Shown in pieces: positions 46,856-57,629 of a stretch of DNA of 64,000 nucleotides. The translations under genes were made by a program, and so were the position numbers. The stretch's first letter is position 1. Each line of letters begins with the position of its first letter. The stretch covers positions 10,974,001 to 11,038,000 of the forward strand of contig JBHGNT010000012.1 of the NCBI GenBank assembly GCA_043228905.1, given 5' to 3'. The stretch comes from Azolla caroliniana (taxonomy: Eukaryota; Polypodiophyta). The notes below the pieces were generated by a model that worked only from the letters and a program-made list of their open reading frames with translations, searched no databases and was not told the DNA's origin.

Positions 46856-47421
46856 TGTTGGGAATATGTCCCTCCAGTGGGAGGATGATCCGAATGTTCG
46901 GAAAGCCAACAGTCGAAGAGTCGGGAAAACTGGAGTCGTGTTGATGAGGAACTCAGCCGAGGCCGAAACCTGAATTGGGTATATAGCCAACTTGGGTGAC
47001 TATACTTGTAAATAGTCTAAATGTGCGCCCCATGAGGGCTACGTATGTAAATAGCTGGAAAGTTGTGTAAGTATATATACAACTAGGGCAAACTTTATGT
47101 GTGTGTAGAATGTGTTAGTGTAGAACAGAGTTAGAATGAGAGAGCATGTGTGTGTGTGAGAGAAGGTAGAGCCGTGTCATAGCTGTGTGCGTAACAACAG
47201 ATGCGAAGAGCCCTGTGCGGCTGATACATTCAACAGAGTGTTGTAATCATCTCCGTGTTGTATATCCACTAGATATAGTGAAGAATCTGTTCTCGTGGTT
47301 TTCCCCGTTTTAGGGTTTCCACGTAAATCTCTGTTTATCTTGTCTTTCTGTATTTCTGCAATTCGTATTTCAGCGCGTAGTTCGTTCTTTGTGATTTATA
47401 TTCCGCAACGATTTCTCATCA
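46856..47421 (+). mobile_element. Solo LTR, target duplication GGATG
   Basis: 566 bp from TGTTGGGAATATG to TCTCATCA, flanked by GGATG at 46851-46855 and 47422-47426. TATA-like GTATATATACAAC lies at about 47070. It carries the GTGGTTTTCCCCGTTTTAGG block of the LTR group seen at 25930 and 28192. Confidence 0.93.
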
Positions 47422-47806
47422 GGATGTTTATGTGGAAAACCCTAATAAGGAAAAACCACGGGAGCCCACAGACTCCGAACTATCACCATGAAGAGAAAGG
47501 GGTACAATCAGAGATTCGGAGGCAATGACCTCGAGCTCTGTTTCTTCGCACAGTGGCGGTTACGACAGAGTATCGCTCTGTATCTCTCTCTCTCCCTCTG
47601 TACAACAGTTACAACAATATGACAATAACACAATCACACTCTCTCTACATAAAGTGATTGCCCTAAGTCATATTTATAGTTATATGAACTTAAGGCTATT
47701 TACAAATATAGCCTCAATGGGCTTATTCAAGACATATTTACAAATCTATCTTCTCTTCCGGTTCTCACCGGGTCCTCTTTATTCATCACCAGATCCCATC
47801 CGGAGA

Positions 47807-48159
47807 TGTCACGGATCATAAACTCAAGAGACAACCAAGAAGATAACTAAATGGACAAGAAAGAAGATAGTACTAAAGGAAAGACTCCATAACTGGTGTT
47901 GTTCACCTTGAATTCCTTCAAGGTGAACTCCTCTATTTATACTACATGGCATGCACACTTGTTGCACGCATGTGAATCTACAATAGAGCATGTAGGTATG
48001 CATGCATGTGCCAAGTGTAAATACTACAAGGGAGCAACTATGCACATGATGCTAGCAAAATAATAAGGACCAATTACATACATAACTAGTACTAGATATC
48101 TTGGTTAACTCATTATAGTAGATTATAACATGGTCGTGTCAAGAGTTCGAATCTTGACA
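47807..48159. mobile_element. Small LTR-like insertion with tRNA-like end, target duplication GGAGA
   Basis: 353 bp from TGTCACGGATC to ATCTTGACA, flanked by GGAGA at 47802-47806 and 48160-48164. Near the right end an A-box-like TTGGTTAACTCATT (48103-48116) and B-box-like GAGTTCGAATCTT (48142-48154) are spaced as in a tRNA promoter. The last 23 bases can fold into a hairpin (TGTCAAGA/TCTTGACA). It could be a solo LTR of a small element or a TRIM-like unit. Confidence 0.8.
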
Positions 48160-48181
48160 GGAGAGACCAATTTTCCCAACA

Positions 48182-51100
48182 ATCTCCCCCTTCACTCCGG
48201 TATGGGATGTCTTGTAAGTCTGATCCACTTCCGGCATGTGTCCAACTTGTCGGGTGTCAGTACCGTGGCCAGCATATCTGACCCGTTCTCCTCCATGTGG
48301 ATCTTTGTCAACACGAACTCTTGATCTTCAACTCGCTCCCGGATCCAGTGGTACCTACGTTGGATGTGCTTCGTTCTACAATGGTATGCCGCGTTCTTTG
48401 CAAGGTGGATGGCACTTTGACTGTCGCAGTAGAGCCGGTATTCCTCTTGCCGGATCCCTAGCTCTCCAATGAAGTCCTTCATCCATAATATTTCCTTGTC
48501 GGCTTCCACAACTACCATGTACTCCGCCTCTGTGGTTGACAACGCAACCGTCTTCTGCAACCTCGACTACCACGAAACGGCTCCCCTTGCATAGTTCATG
48601 ACATATCCGAAAGTTGACCGGCTGGTGTCCACATCAGCCGACATATCCAAATTGGTAAATCCTTCCATGAGGGGTTTACCAAACCCGAATCGGAGGTACA
48701 TACTCGAAATGCCCTTCAAATACTGGAGTATCCATTTTACCGCATTCCAATGCTCTTTTCCGGGGTTGGTCATGAACCGACTCAACACACCAACTGCGTA
48801 TCCAATATCCAGTCGAGTACACACCATTGCGTACATCAAGCTCCCGACCGCAGAGGCATATGGAATCTTCATCATATCCGCCTTCTCTGCCTTTGTCTTC
48901 GGGTTTTGCTTACCTGATAATCTGTAGTTTGCCAGGAGTGTCGATCGGACCGGTTTTGCTTCTGACATGTTAAACCGTTGAAGCACCTTTGTCACGTACT
49001 TTCCTATGACAGCCACAATTGCTTCTTCGACCGGTCCCGGATGATGTGTATCCCCAGTATCTGTCTTGCCAGACCCAAGTCTTTCATTGAGAAGGTCCAG
49101 TTCAGGGCCTTCTTCCGCATCCGAATATTGCCTTGGTCTCGTCCGACGATCAACATATCATCCACATATAGGACGAGTATCAAGAAGTCTCCTCTGTCAA
49201 ATTTCTTCACAAACACGTAGTGATCAGCTTGCGTCTTGTGGTACCCTTGGTCGGTCATGAAGGAGTCAAACTTTCGGTACCATTGCCGGGGAGCTTGCTT
49301 CAGTCCGCATAAGCTCTTCTTCAGCCAGCACACTAGGTGCTCCTTCCCTTTCTTCTCAAATCCTTCCGGTTGATGCATGTAGATCTCCTCTTCGAGGTCA
49401 CCATGAAGGAATGTCGTCTTCATGTCCAGTTACTCTACCTCGTGGTTCATGCTTGCCGCTATGCCCAATACTGTCCGGATGGATGTCATCTTTACTACCG
49501 GGGCAAAGATCTCATCGAAATCCACTCCTTTCTTCTGCAAGAAGCCCTTCACCACGATTTGAGCCTTATACCTTGGTGGATTTCCGGTGTCTCCCGATTT
49601 CAGCTTGTACACCCACTTGTTCCGGAGTGCCCTCTTTCCTTTCGGCAACTCCACCAATTCGTATGTGTGGTTCTCATGCAGGGAATCCATCTCATCCTGC
49701 ATGGCACTCAACCACTTGCGACTGTGGGTGTCTCCCCTTGCTTCTTCAAAGCTTTCCGGCTCCCCCTCATCGGTTAGCAACACATGCTCTGCATCCGGAA
49801 ATCTTCGGGGGGCTCTTCTCTCCCGGAGAGGATATCTCCATCCTTGGTTTCTGACTACCGGTCCCTCCGTTTGTTCCAAATCCGAATCCAATTCGTATGT
49901 GTGGTTCTCATGCAGGGAATCCATCTCATCCTGCATGGCACTCAACCACTTGCGACTGTGGGTGTCTCCCCTTGCTTCTTCAAAGCTTTCCGGCTCCCCC
50001 TCATCGGTTAGCAACACATGCTCTGCATCCGGAAATCTTCGGGGGCTCTTCTCTCCCGGAGAGGATATCTCCATCCTTGGTTTCTGACTACCGGTCCCTC
50101 CGTTTGTTCCAAATCCGAATCCGATTCGGGATCTTGTGCAATTCTGGTGACTTCATCATCATCATCATCTTCTTCTTCTTCTTCTTCTTCTTCTTCGGTC
50201 GGTTCGGTTTCTCATCCGTATCCGGCCGGTTCGTCGAGTATCATCCGGTTACCGGCTAACATCCGGTTTTCAACTAGGTATATCCTTTTTTCCTCAGGCC
50301 AGTTTTCAATGGATGATTCGGAGTTCTTTACCTTCTTCTCCGACTCCCAGTCGGCAATGGTCATGTCTTCCATGAAGACTATGTCCCGACTCTGGAACAC
50401 CTTTCTGTCGACCAGATTCCACACCCGGTAACCGAACTCATCGTCGTCGTATCCAAGGAATATGCATGGCCGGGACTTCGGGTCTAGCTTTTCTCTCTTG
50501 TCCTTTGCCACATGCACATATTCAGACACTCGAACACCTTCAGATGCCGGTAAGATACATCTTTTTCGGTCCATACCTTCTGAGGTGAGTCTCCTCCCAA
50601 GGATACTGAGGGTGATCTGTTTATCACATAGGTCGTCGTCGTCAGCGCCTCAGCCCAAAATGTCTTGGGTAACTTGGCATGTGCGAGCATGCTCCGGACT
50701 CTCTCCATTATGGTCTGGTTCATCCTTTCAACCATCCCGTTTAGTTCCAGCGTCTTCGGCACAGTAAACTCGAGCCGGATTCCCTCCGATCGGCAGTACT
50801 CCTCAAACTACCCCTGGTATTCTCCTCCGTTATCTGCTTGAACCGCCTTCAGCTTTCGGCCGGTTTCTCTTTCCACTCTCGCATGGAGCTCCTTGAAGAC
50901 GGATAGCACCTGATCATTCATCTTCAATGGTGAGACCCACAGCTTTCGGCTGTGGTCATCTATGAACGTCATGAAGTACTGTGATCCGGCATGTGACTTC
51001 GTGTCCACTTGACACACATCGGTATGCACCAGCTCTAGTAGTGCATTCCGTCTCATCGGTGGTCTTGACTGGAAGGAGGTTCGGTTTTGCTTGTCGGCCA

Positions 51101-52147
51101 AGCAATCGGTGCACTTCTCAAGTTGCATGTCCTTCACCGGAATGAGGTTGTCTTCGACAAGCCTCTTCATCCCCTTCTCACTCATGTGACACAGTCTTTT
51201 GTGCCACAACTCATCAGCAATGTCGGAAGCAATGTTCACTTCTTCTTCCCGGCATAGCCGGGCGTTCATCAGGTACAATGTGTTGACTTTCCGGGCCTGA
51301 ACCACTATTAGGCTCTCCTTGCTAAACTTCATGACTCCGTTCCGGATGCTACCCATGTAGCCTTCATCATCTAGCCGACCAACTGATATTAGGTTCAGTT
51401 GAACCTCCGGAACGTGTCGGACATCCTTCAGCCTCCCCCTTGACTTTGACCATGTCCCCGACTTTTTCCGGTTCTGGGGACTCCGATTCCTTTGTCTTCC
51501 ACGTTCCGATTCGGTAAGGAGGGCTTTGGCGTCAGAGATCACCTCCTTGTCTTTCTAACACGCCTCCTCATCTAGCAAGCTCGACTTGATTCCTGCTAGG
51601 GATAGTTGTTTTCCTTCCGGCCCGGCGTTGCCCAACGCGACAACTAACGTCTCCCAGCTATCCGAGAGGGAATCGAGCAGGAGCAATGCGAGTACCTCAT
51701 TGGCGAGAGGTACTTCCAACGAGGTTGCTTGATGTATCAACCCCTAGAAGGCATTCATGTGCTCCGCCATACTGGAGCCGTCCTGGTACCGGAGCCTCAC
51801 TAGCTTCCGGAATACCGAAACCCGATTAACGGCATTCTTGTTCTGGAACATGATGTCGATCTTCTCCCAAAGTTCATGAACATTGCTCTCTTCATTGAAG
51901 TTGTTGTACATGCTCATGTCGGTGAAACACCGGATGTATGTCGTCGTCTTCATATGCATCACCTCCCACACTGTGGCGTCGATCTTATCCGATCTCTTGT
52001 CCCCAAACTGAACGGGCAACCAAAGATCTTTAACCACCAGCATGTTCCTCATCTTCGACTTCCACACTGAGTAGTTGGAGCCGGTGAACTTGAACATGCC
52101 GCCGAACGATTCTTCCATTTTCTATGTTGTCCGCTCTGATACCAGAT
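48182..52147 (-). pseudogene. copia gag-pol, fragmented
   Basis: On the minus strand, gag is at 52118-51555 (GGMFKFTGSNYSVWKSKMRNM ...). The protease region is mostly lost, and integrase is at 51542-50484 (HKRLCHMSEKG, CTDCLADKQ, VHTDVCQVDTKS). The linker is at 50574-50074, and RT is at 50074-48567 (LVLYVDDMLIVG near 49180). RNase H is at 48560-48192. A 233-bp tandem duplication (49657-49889 repeated at 49890-50121) lies just before the RT and shifts the frame. A (GAA/GAT)n run at 50156-50197 codes an acidic linker. At the two sites where the 28-kb element has TGA, this copy keeps CGA. Confidence 0.9.
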
Positions 52148-52631
52148 CGTTGGGAAATGCGCGGAATATCCCTCGGCCACAACCGAGTAATAAAACACTT
52201 CTATAAGAATCAAAACACAGAAATGACACAGGATGTTTACGTGGAAAATCTTAATAGGGAAAAACCACGGGAGCCCACAGACTCCGAACTATCACTATGA
52301 AGAGAAAGGGGTACAATCAGAGACTCGGAAGCAACGACCTCGAGCTCTGTTTCTTCGCACAGTGGCGGTTACGATAGAGTATCGCTTTGTATCTCTCTTT
52401 CTCCCTTTGTACAACAATTACAACAATATGACAATAACACAATCACACTCTCTCTACATAAAATGATTGCCCTAAGTCATATTTATAGTTATATGATCTT
52501 AGGTCTATTTACAAATATAGCCTCAATGGGCTTATTCAAGACATATTTACAAATCTGTCTTCTCTTCCGGTTCTCACTGGGTCCTCTTTATTCATCATCA
52601 GATCCCATCCGGAGAGACCGATTTTCCCAAC
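52148..52631 (-). repeat. copia 5' LTR
   Basis: 484 bp. The inner end begins CGTTGGGAAATGCGC (TG changed to CG) beside the primer site. The outer end TTTTCCCAACA borders the TGAAG duplication. Confidence 0.92.
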
Positions 52632-52636
52632 ATGAA

Positions 52637-53311
52637 GGATTTTGGATCCTTATCGTGCACTATCCAATGATAGTCCGAATTGGGGATGCCATTGACAAAA
52701 CAAGCTATTAGCCAATTGTCCCCTTCTAGACCCGATTTTTGGATTTGGGTTCTAGCATGGTGAACATAGTCTTCTAGCGAAGTAACTTTCCTACTAGAGA
52801 GGTTCATTAAAGCTTGAGTTGCCTCGGTTCGAGAGGGAGGTTGCAAAAATTGGCCCTTAAAAACTGTGACAAAATTTGTCCAGGTATCGGGCAATTTCCC
52901 CAAAGTTCGGAGCCCATGCCACCAGGCGGCAGCCTTACCCCCTAGTTCTCGGCCGACATATGCAATCTTCGTACTATCTGGCATGGGATAGAGCTCAAAA
53001 TGAGACTCCCATCGGCCCAACCACGTGTAGATTGCTTCTTCGGTTCTTTCCTTTTTTTCTCCCATAAATGGCTTAACGACAAATGATGGTTCACCTTGTC
53101 GCTCATCAAGTCTATTAGTCTCACATTGTAAACTAATGACACATGCCTCGAGAGCACTTTGAGATTGCTGAAGTTCAGTCATCTTTTGAGCGGTGAAACT
53201 AAGGTATTGGGTTATTTGTGAAAAATACATCTCAATGGACATTTGTCCAGGAGGATTTCCTTGAGTTCCTTCTGCTTGAGCGGATGACATCGGGTCGTTA
53301 TTTTGAGCCAT
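52637..53311 (-). pseudogene. gypsy gag, right half
   Basis: The start MAQNNDPMSS at 53311 runs to DKDPKSFM at about 52640, where the copia interrupts. It contains the retrotransposon gag core (YTWLGRWESHFELYPMPDSTKIAYVGRELGG, AAAWWHGLRT). It is open over this length. With 45351-46734 it makes one gypsy gag-PR-RT region. Confidence 0.88.
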
Positions 53312-53744
53312 TGATTGATTATTTCTGGCAAAGAAATAGGATAAGGTCAGACCAATAGTCATAACATCATGTCGTGATGTAAACATATCATGGTCAAACA
53401 TTAATCGATATCATGATGTCACGTCAATACCCCTCTAGACTTATGAGATGAGGTTCAAGATCAGGATGGTAACACAAAGGTGTTTTAAAAACCATGGGGG
53501 TGACAATTTAATGTATTTCCCTGATCTCTATATCGATTTTTGCATGGCGGCTCCCCGAGACTCAACCATGTATGTTCGCGTCACGAATAGTTTATACACG
53601 AAAAAAATGTTAACAATAAACTATGTTTCAGTGCCCACATATGTGGTTTCGGCTCTTTAAGTCCTATTACGAGGACCCCGAAATGCACTTAGACCTCAAG
53701 TCTAAACATGTGTTATAGTCATATGTATCAACAATGTTGTACGG

Positions 53745-53812
53745 TCTTGGTTATATTTGAACTCGAGACCTTGAGAACAAATGCATTAAACACTTGAGCT
53801 AACCAATTAGGT
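53745..53812 (-). repeat. tRNA-like sequence in gypsy leader
   Basis: On the minus strand TGGTTAGCTCAAGTG (complement of 53790-53804) and CTCGAGTTCAAAT (complement of 53755-53767) resemble Pol III A and B boxes at tRNA spacing. It is probably a SINE head remnant; the cloverleaf is not convincing. Confidence 0.5.
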
Positions 53813-54493
53813 TGCTCTTTTTGAATGTTTCATGTTTAATGTGTATAAGAGATATGCAAGGCATTTGCCCATATATATTTCTTTAAAGGAAACATATATG
53901 TCAAGAGTCCTTATTTCCCCCTCGATTACCACAAACTTTGTTGGTACGTTACCTAACCTCCAGTCTCATCATTACGATGGCATATGCCAAAATGTAACCT
54001 AATGGTCAACCCAAATGAGCCCTCTTTTCGTAGTAGGCCCACTTGGCCCATCAAATGGTTACATCATTACGAATGCCTTTCGTAAGAATGAGCACATGGT
54101 GGCATCATATCCATGTAATGAGGGAGGGATGTTGGATATGTCTGTCATAGGGGCGACCTCACATCAAGTGGGTCAAGCCCTATGTTCTCAACACCATTGT
54201 GGCTAATATTGTTTCATTACATAACGAAATCAAAGTCACCAACGGGGATGTCAACAATAAAAATTTGTTGAAAAAGGAATGATGACCACGCCATTTTCAC
54301 AAAAATGTGAGGACGACCACCAAGATCATTTTCCCGATAAGGACAACATTCGATAGAAATAACGTAATATCAAATATACATGTATGTTTACTTATCACAT
54401 ATATACGATCAAATACGTATACACGTGACCACATATGTGTACATTAAACAAATCGTTACATCAAATAGCCAAAAATGATTTAATCGAGATACG

Positions 54494-54760
54494 TAATCGA
54501 GGCATATACCCTCTATGCACACGAAACATCCTAAAATAAGGGTTCATCATGATACGCATTTGAGGTATTCACCTCTTACGCATACGAGACCAAATGCATA
54601 TCATTTACAACAAAATCGAGGTATTGACCTCGCACGCATACGTAACATATGTATGTGAGCGTAATACGCAATTGAGGTATTAACCTCATGCGCACACGAC
54701 ATTAATCACATATTCAATATATGTTAAATGAGGTATTGACCTTGTGCACATATGTAAACG
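54494..54760. repeat. Five-unit array of small hairpins, 56-bp period
   Basis: The near-palindrome GAGGTATTGACCTC and variants begin at 54499, 54562, 54618, 54674 and 54730. The last four are exactly 56 bases apart. Each is followed by a (C)GCACGCATACG-type block. The stems pair GAGGT with ACCTC; the third base of the loop varies (TATTC, TATTG, TATTA). Confidence 0.85.
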
Positions 54761-54985
54761 TTCTATATAACCAATAAATTACCACTACAACATCATTGAA
54801 TTAATGGAAAAAAAATTACATATGACCATATACATGACTAGAAGAGAGAAGAAAAAATAGAAAAAAAAAACAAGAAAGATTACCGAAGTTCCTTTGTTGA
54901 TTGTTGTTTGGAACAAGGTCGACCGCACGTTGATCGATCGCCATCCATCAAGAAGACAAAATCAACAAAAGAAACATTAGAACAT

Positions 54986-54999
54986 GAGCTCTAATACCA
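54986..54999 (-). other. gypsy primer-binding site
   Basis: On the minus strand this reads TGGTATTAGAGCTC, one base from the common tRNA-iMet site, placed two bases from the LTR. Confidence 0.7.
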
Positions 55000-55001
55000 A
55001 C

Positions 55002-55059
55002 TATTAGAGATATGTACTAATGTAAGCAAAGGATAAGGATAAACGATAGATCTAGATAG

Positions 55060-55101
<42 letters not shown>

Positions 55102-55482
55102 AGGGTGTCGATCCACCTGACCACCCCCAAGCGAAGGGATCAAGACGGACTCAAGCCTCAATCGGCGTCCCATACCACCGTCGTGGCATCGAGTCGTGCC
55201 TGGTGCTAGCACGCTCGCTACAAGAGTTGACCCACCACAAGAACAGAGTCTCGACGTAGTCAATAGATGATGAAATGAGGGTAGCTAGGCCTCTTATTTA
55301 TAGTGATACCCAAGGCCCCCAGGCAAGTTCACACTTGGCCTAATGGGTTGTCTCAATCCCGAGGATTAAAAGTAATCCGCCCCTTCTTTACACTCTCGTT
55401 TAACCCTCATACTTATCCACGTGTATAGAATACTACGGTAAATTCTCACCACGGGATATTATATGGTCATGCCCGTAACAGA
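55002..55482 (-). repeat. gypsy 5' LTR
   Basis: About 481 bp. On the minus strand it starts TGTTACGGGCATGACC and ends CTCTAATA beside the primer site. A (GA)n tract is at 55062-55098 and TATAAATAAGAGG on the minus strand near 55300. The other LTR is missing because the element is truncated at 45351. Confidence 0.7.
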
Positions 55483-55789
55483 TTATATGTTCATCCTTCT
55501 TGGTGGGATTTGAGTATCATGCTTCTCTAGTATGGCATCATACTTATTGCATCCACAAGGTTTTCTATGCATACCTTGTATATATTTAGACTAGGATAGT
55601 ATTGTATTGAATCTTGATACTGGTACTTTAGAGGGATGTATGTATGGGAATTTATTTTTACACGCTAATATGGAATCTTTCATGTGGAATCGAAATGTTA
55701 TAGGTGCCACTATTTCTGGTACTCTTTAGTAGTTATTTGCTATGTCTATTAACCTTGGAAATTCCAAATGGTGTCCAATGCTTCCTACA
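55483..55789. other. Unassigned AT-rich sequence
   Basis: No gene, LTR or repeat recognised. Confidence 0.5.
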
Positions 55790-56140
55790 AAATTGAAAAT
55801 GTGTATGTGTTATTGTGTCATTTCTTCTTGTGTTGGTTGATGATCCATAGATAGTAGTATTCCATGGTAGAAAGTCAAAGAACCAAGAAAATGCCCAAAT
55901 TATGAAAGCTAAATTTACATGGAACATGAGTGAATTACATACTATTGTGAATAGAGTGAATGAGTGAGTTTGAAAATGTGAATGTGTCATTGTGTCATTT
56001 CTTCTTGTGTTGGCTCATGATCCATAGGTAGAGTATTCCATGGTATAAATAAAGTCAAAGAATCAAGAAAAAGCCCAAATTACGAGAGTTAACTTTACTT
56101 GGAACATGAGTGAATTGCATATTAAAGTGACAATCAACAT
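55790..56140. repeat. Two-copy 177-bp tandem repeat
   Basis: Units at about 55790-55966 and 55967-56140 share TTTCTTCTTGTGTTGG, GATCCATAG, TATTCCATGGTA, CAAGAAAA and GGAACATGAGTGAATT in order. They are moderately diverged and non-coding. Confidence 0.85.
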
Positions 56141-56404
56141 AGCCCAAATGGTAAGAACTAACTATACTTGAACAAAAATGTTAAGGGCAGGATGCGGATT
56201 AGAAGGATCATAGGGTAAAAGATCTACAATTGCAAAAGACGAGAATTCATCACGTTGTAACCTATAAAGACGAGAATTCAATACCACTATTATGACCTCC
56301 TTAAATGTAAATGAAGTGTAAAGTGAATAACCAAATGTCGAAAGCCTAACAAAGAAAGAAATCAAAGAAGAAAAAAACGAAAGAGAAAGAATTCAAAGAA
56401 GAAA

Positions 56405-56458
56405 AGGTTTTGAACTATAAACCTAACAAATCTTAGAAATAACTCTTACCACTATGCT
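56405..56458 (-). repeat. tRNA-like sequence
   Basis: On the minus strand GCATAGTGGTAAGAGTTA (complement of 56440-56457) and GTTTATAGTTCAAAACC (complement of 56406-56422) resemble tRNA A and B boxes at tRNA spacing. A remnant. Confidence 0.5.
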
Positions 56459-56505
56459 TTTTAGTTTAGTATACTGGTCCCAAGAAAGTAACCGTTGGTG
56501 ACATT

Positions 56506-56700
56506 TTGCTATCGCCTTCCGTCAAGATTATTGATGATTCACAATACATAGTTACTATCGTCCAACCAATATCTCTAAACATTGAATCGAAGATCGAGAA
56601 TGTTTGTGGATATCGTACAGAAGATTTTAAAGGATACCAAGAAGGAGAAATCCCTGTTGGTGCTATAATTATTGTTTTTTCTTTATTACTTTTATTTTTT
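56506..56700 (+). other. Short open frame of unknown origin
   Basis: About 60 codons (PSVKIIDDSQYIVTIVQPISL ... EDFKGYQEGEIPV) with protein-like composition, ending in a hydrophobic run just before the right inverted repeat. I do not recognise it. It could be a captured gene fragment inside a transposon end, or chance. Confidence 0.3.
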
Positions 56701-56702
56701 TG

Positions 56703-57020
56703 AGAGTCGGGTTCCTACCCAGTGTTGGTCGGGCTCCTGGTGACAAAGACTGTCAGACAGCGGAGGAGGGCTCCTTTTGACAGAGTTGGGCTCTTGGTGT
56801 TAAAGGCTGTCAAACAACGGGGCTCCTTATGACAGAGTCGAGCTCCTAGTGGTAGAGGTTGTCAGAGAGTCGGGCTCTTGGTGACGGACGTTGTTAGCTT
56901 TTTATCCAGATTGGACGGTGGAGATCGCACGCGCCATCAGTTGAGCGACCTGCACCGTCCGTGCCCACGATTCCCTCACTTGCCCTCTTTAATTTTTGGT
57001 AGTAGTTAGACACGAGCGTA
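56703..57020 (-). repeat. Right arm of the 48-kb inverted repeat (probable MULE TIR)
   Basis: The reverse complement matches 8780-9043: CTAACTACTACC, AAAGAGGGCAAGTGAGGG, GACGGTGCAGGTCGC, TGATGGCGCG, then several ~50-bp units with GAGCCCGACTCTGT. It has more tandem units than the left arm. It lies about 610 bp upstream of the MAP kinase start, so it may fall in that gene's promoter. Confidence 0.75.
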
Positions 57021-57229
57021 TGTATGTATGTACATATGTCATTCATGTTGTGTTTCCATTGTCCAACAGAAAGAAGACAGAAAGGCGAATCAAAAAATCA
57101 GATCAAAAGTGAAGTCAATGAATGAATGAATGAAGGAATATATGAGATCGTTGGTGGATGCCATTAGGGGTTTCACAGCCCTCCCTCCTCTCCCTCCCTC
57201 AGACAGACACAGACACAGGTAGATCAGAT

Positions 57230-57629
57230 AGATAGATAGATAGATAGATAGATCAGAGAAAGGGTTTGCTTCCTTCTACTACTACACGCTCGCTCCTCTT
57301 TCTTCTTCCTCCTCCTCCTCCTCCTCCTCAATCCCAATTCCATCTCTCCGTTTCTTTTACCGCTGCATTCAATTTTAGATTCCAAAAAGGTCATTAAAGA
57401 AGCTGAGCTGAAGAAAAAGGGGATCAAGCTGGCTTTAGATTATTACCTTGCTTCTCTGTGCTCCATTCTCTGTGGAAACCTAATAGAAGAACGGAGGGTA
57501 GATGAAGATAGACCACAGAAGAAGAAGAAGAAGAAGAAGACGAAGACGGCACTAGGTGATAGAAGAAGGGATGAAGAAGAAGACAGTGAAGAAGAAGAAG
57601 AAGAAGAAGAAGAAGAAGAAAATGATTCG
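57230..57629 (+). promoter_or_regulatory. MAPK 5' leader with uORFs and simple repeats
   Basis: A GATA run (57227-57252) and a CTC run (57309-57329) precede the leader. An upstream ATG at 57502 opens a short Arg-rich uORF ending at 57552-57554. Another ATG at 57571 opens a Lys-rich frame that overlaps the main start at 57630 and ends at 57786. The main frame itself is open upstream from about 57303 without an ATG, running through a poly-Glu stretch into the kinase. No confident TATA box was found. Confidence 0.6.

Larger units (their letters stand above)
46740..48181 (-). repeat. copia 3' LTR containing two younger insertions
   Basis: LTR pieces 46740-46855, 47422-47806 and 48160-48181 together match 52148-52631. 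The gaps are solo LTRs 46856-47421 and 47807-48159. An extra ~28 bases near 46817-46844 are absent from the 5' LTR. Confidence 0.88.
46740..52631 (-). mobile_element. Ty1/copia element nested in gypsy gag
   Basis: On the minus strand. The 5' LTR is 52148-52631 (484 bp) and the 3' LTR 46740-48181, enlarged by two later insertions. The host gypsy has CGAAG at 46735-46739 and TGAAG at 52632-52636, a target duplication with one change. Primer site TGGTATCAGAG is the complement of 52135-52145 and the polypurine tract GAAGGGGGAG of about 48185-48194. LTR divergence and broken genes show it is older than the copia at 28 kb, to which its polyprotein is closely related. Confidence 0.9.
53312..54985 (-). 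other. Long gypsy leader, non-coding
   Basis: About 1.67 kb between gag and the primer site with no coding domain. It includes a tRNA-like sequence (53745-53812) and a 56-bp hairpin array (54494-54760). It may hold another, unrecognised insertion. Confidence 0.55.

Noticed and set aside
54494-54760. CRISPR-like array
   Set aside because: Regular 56-bp period, but repeats and spacers are both related between units and the context is a plant retrotransposon leader. No cas-type genes.
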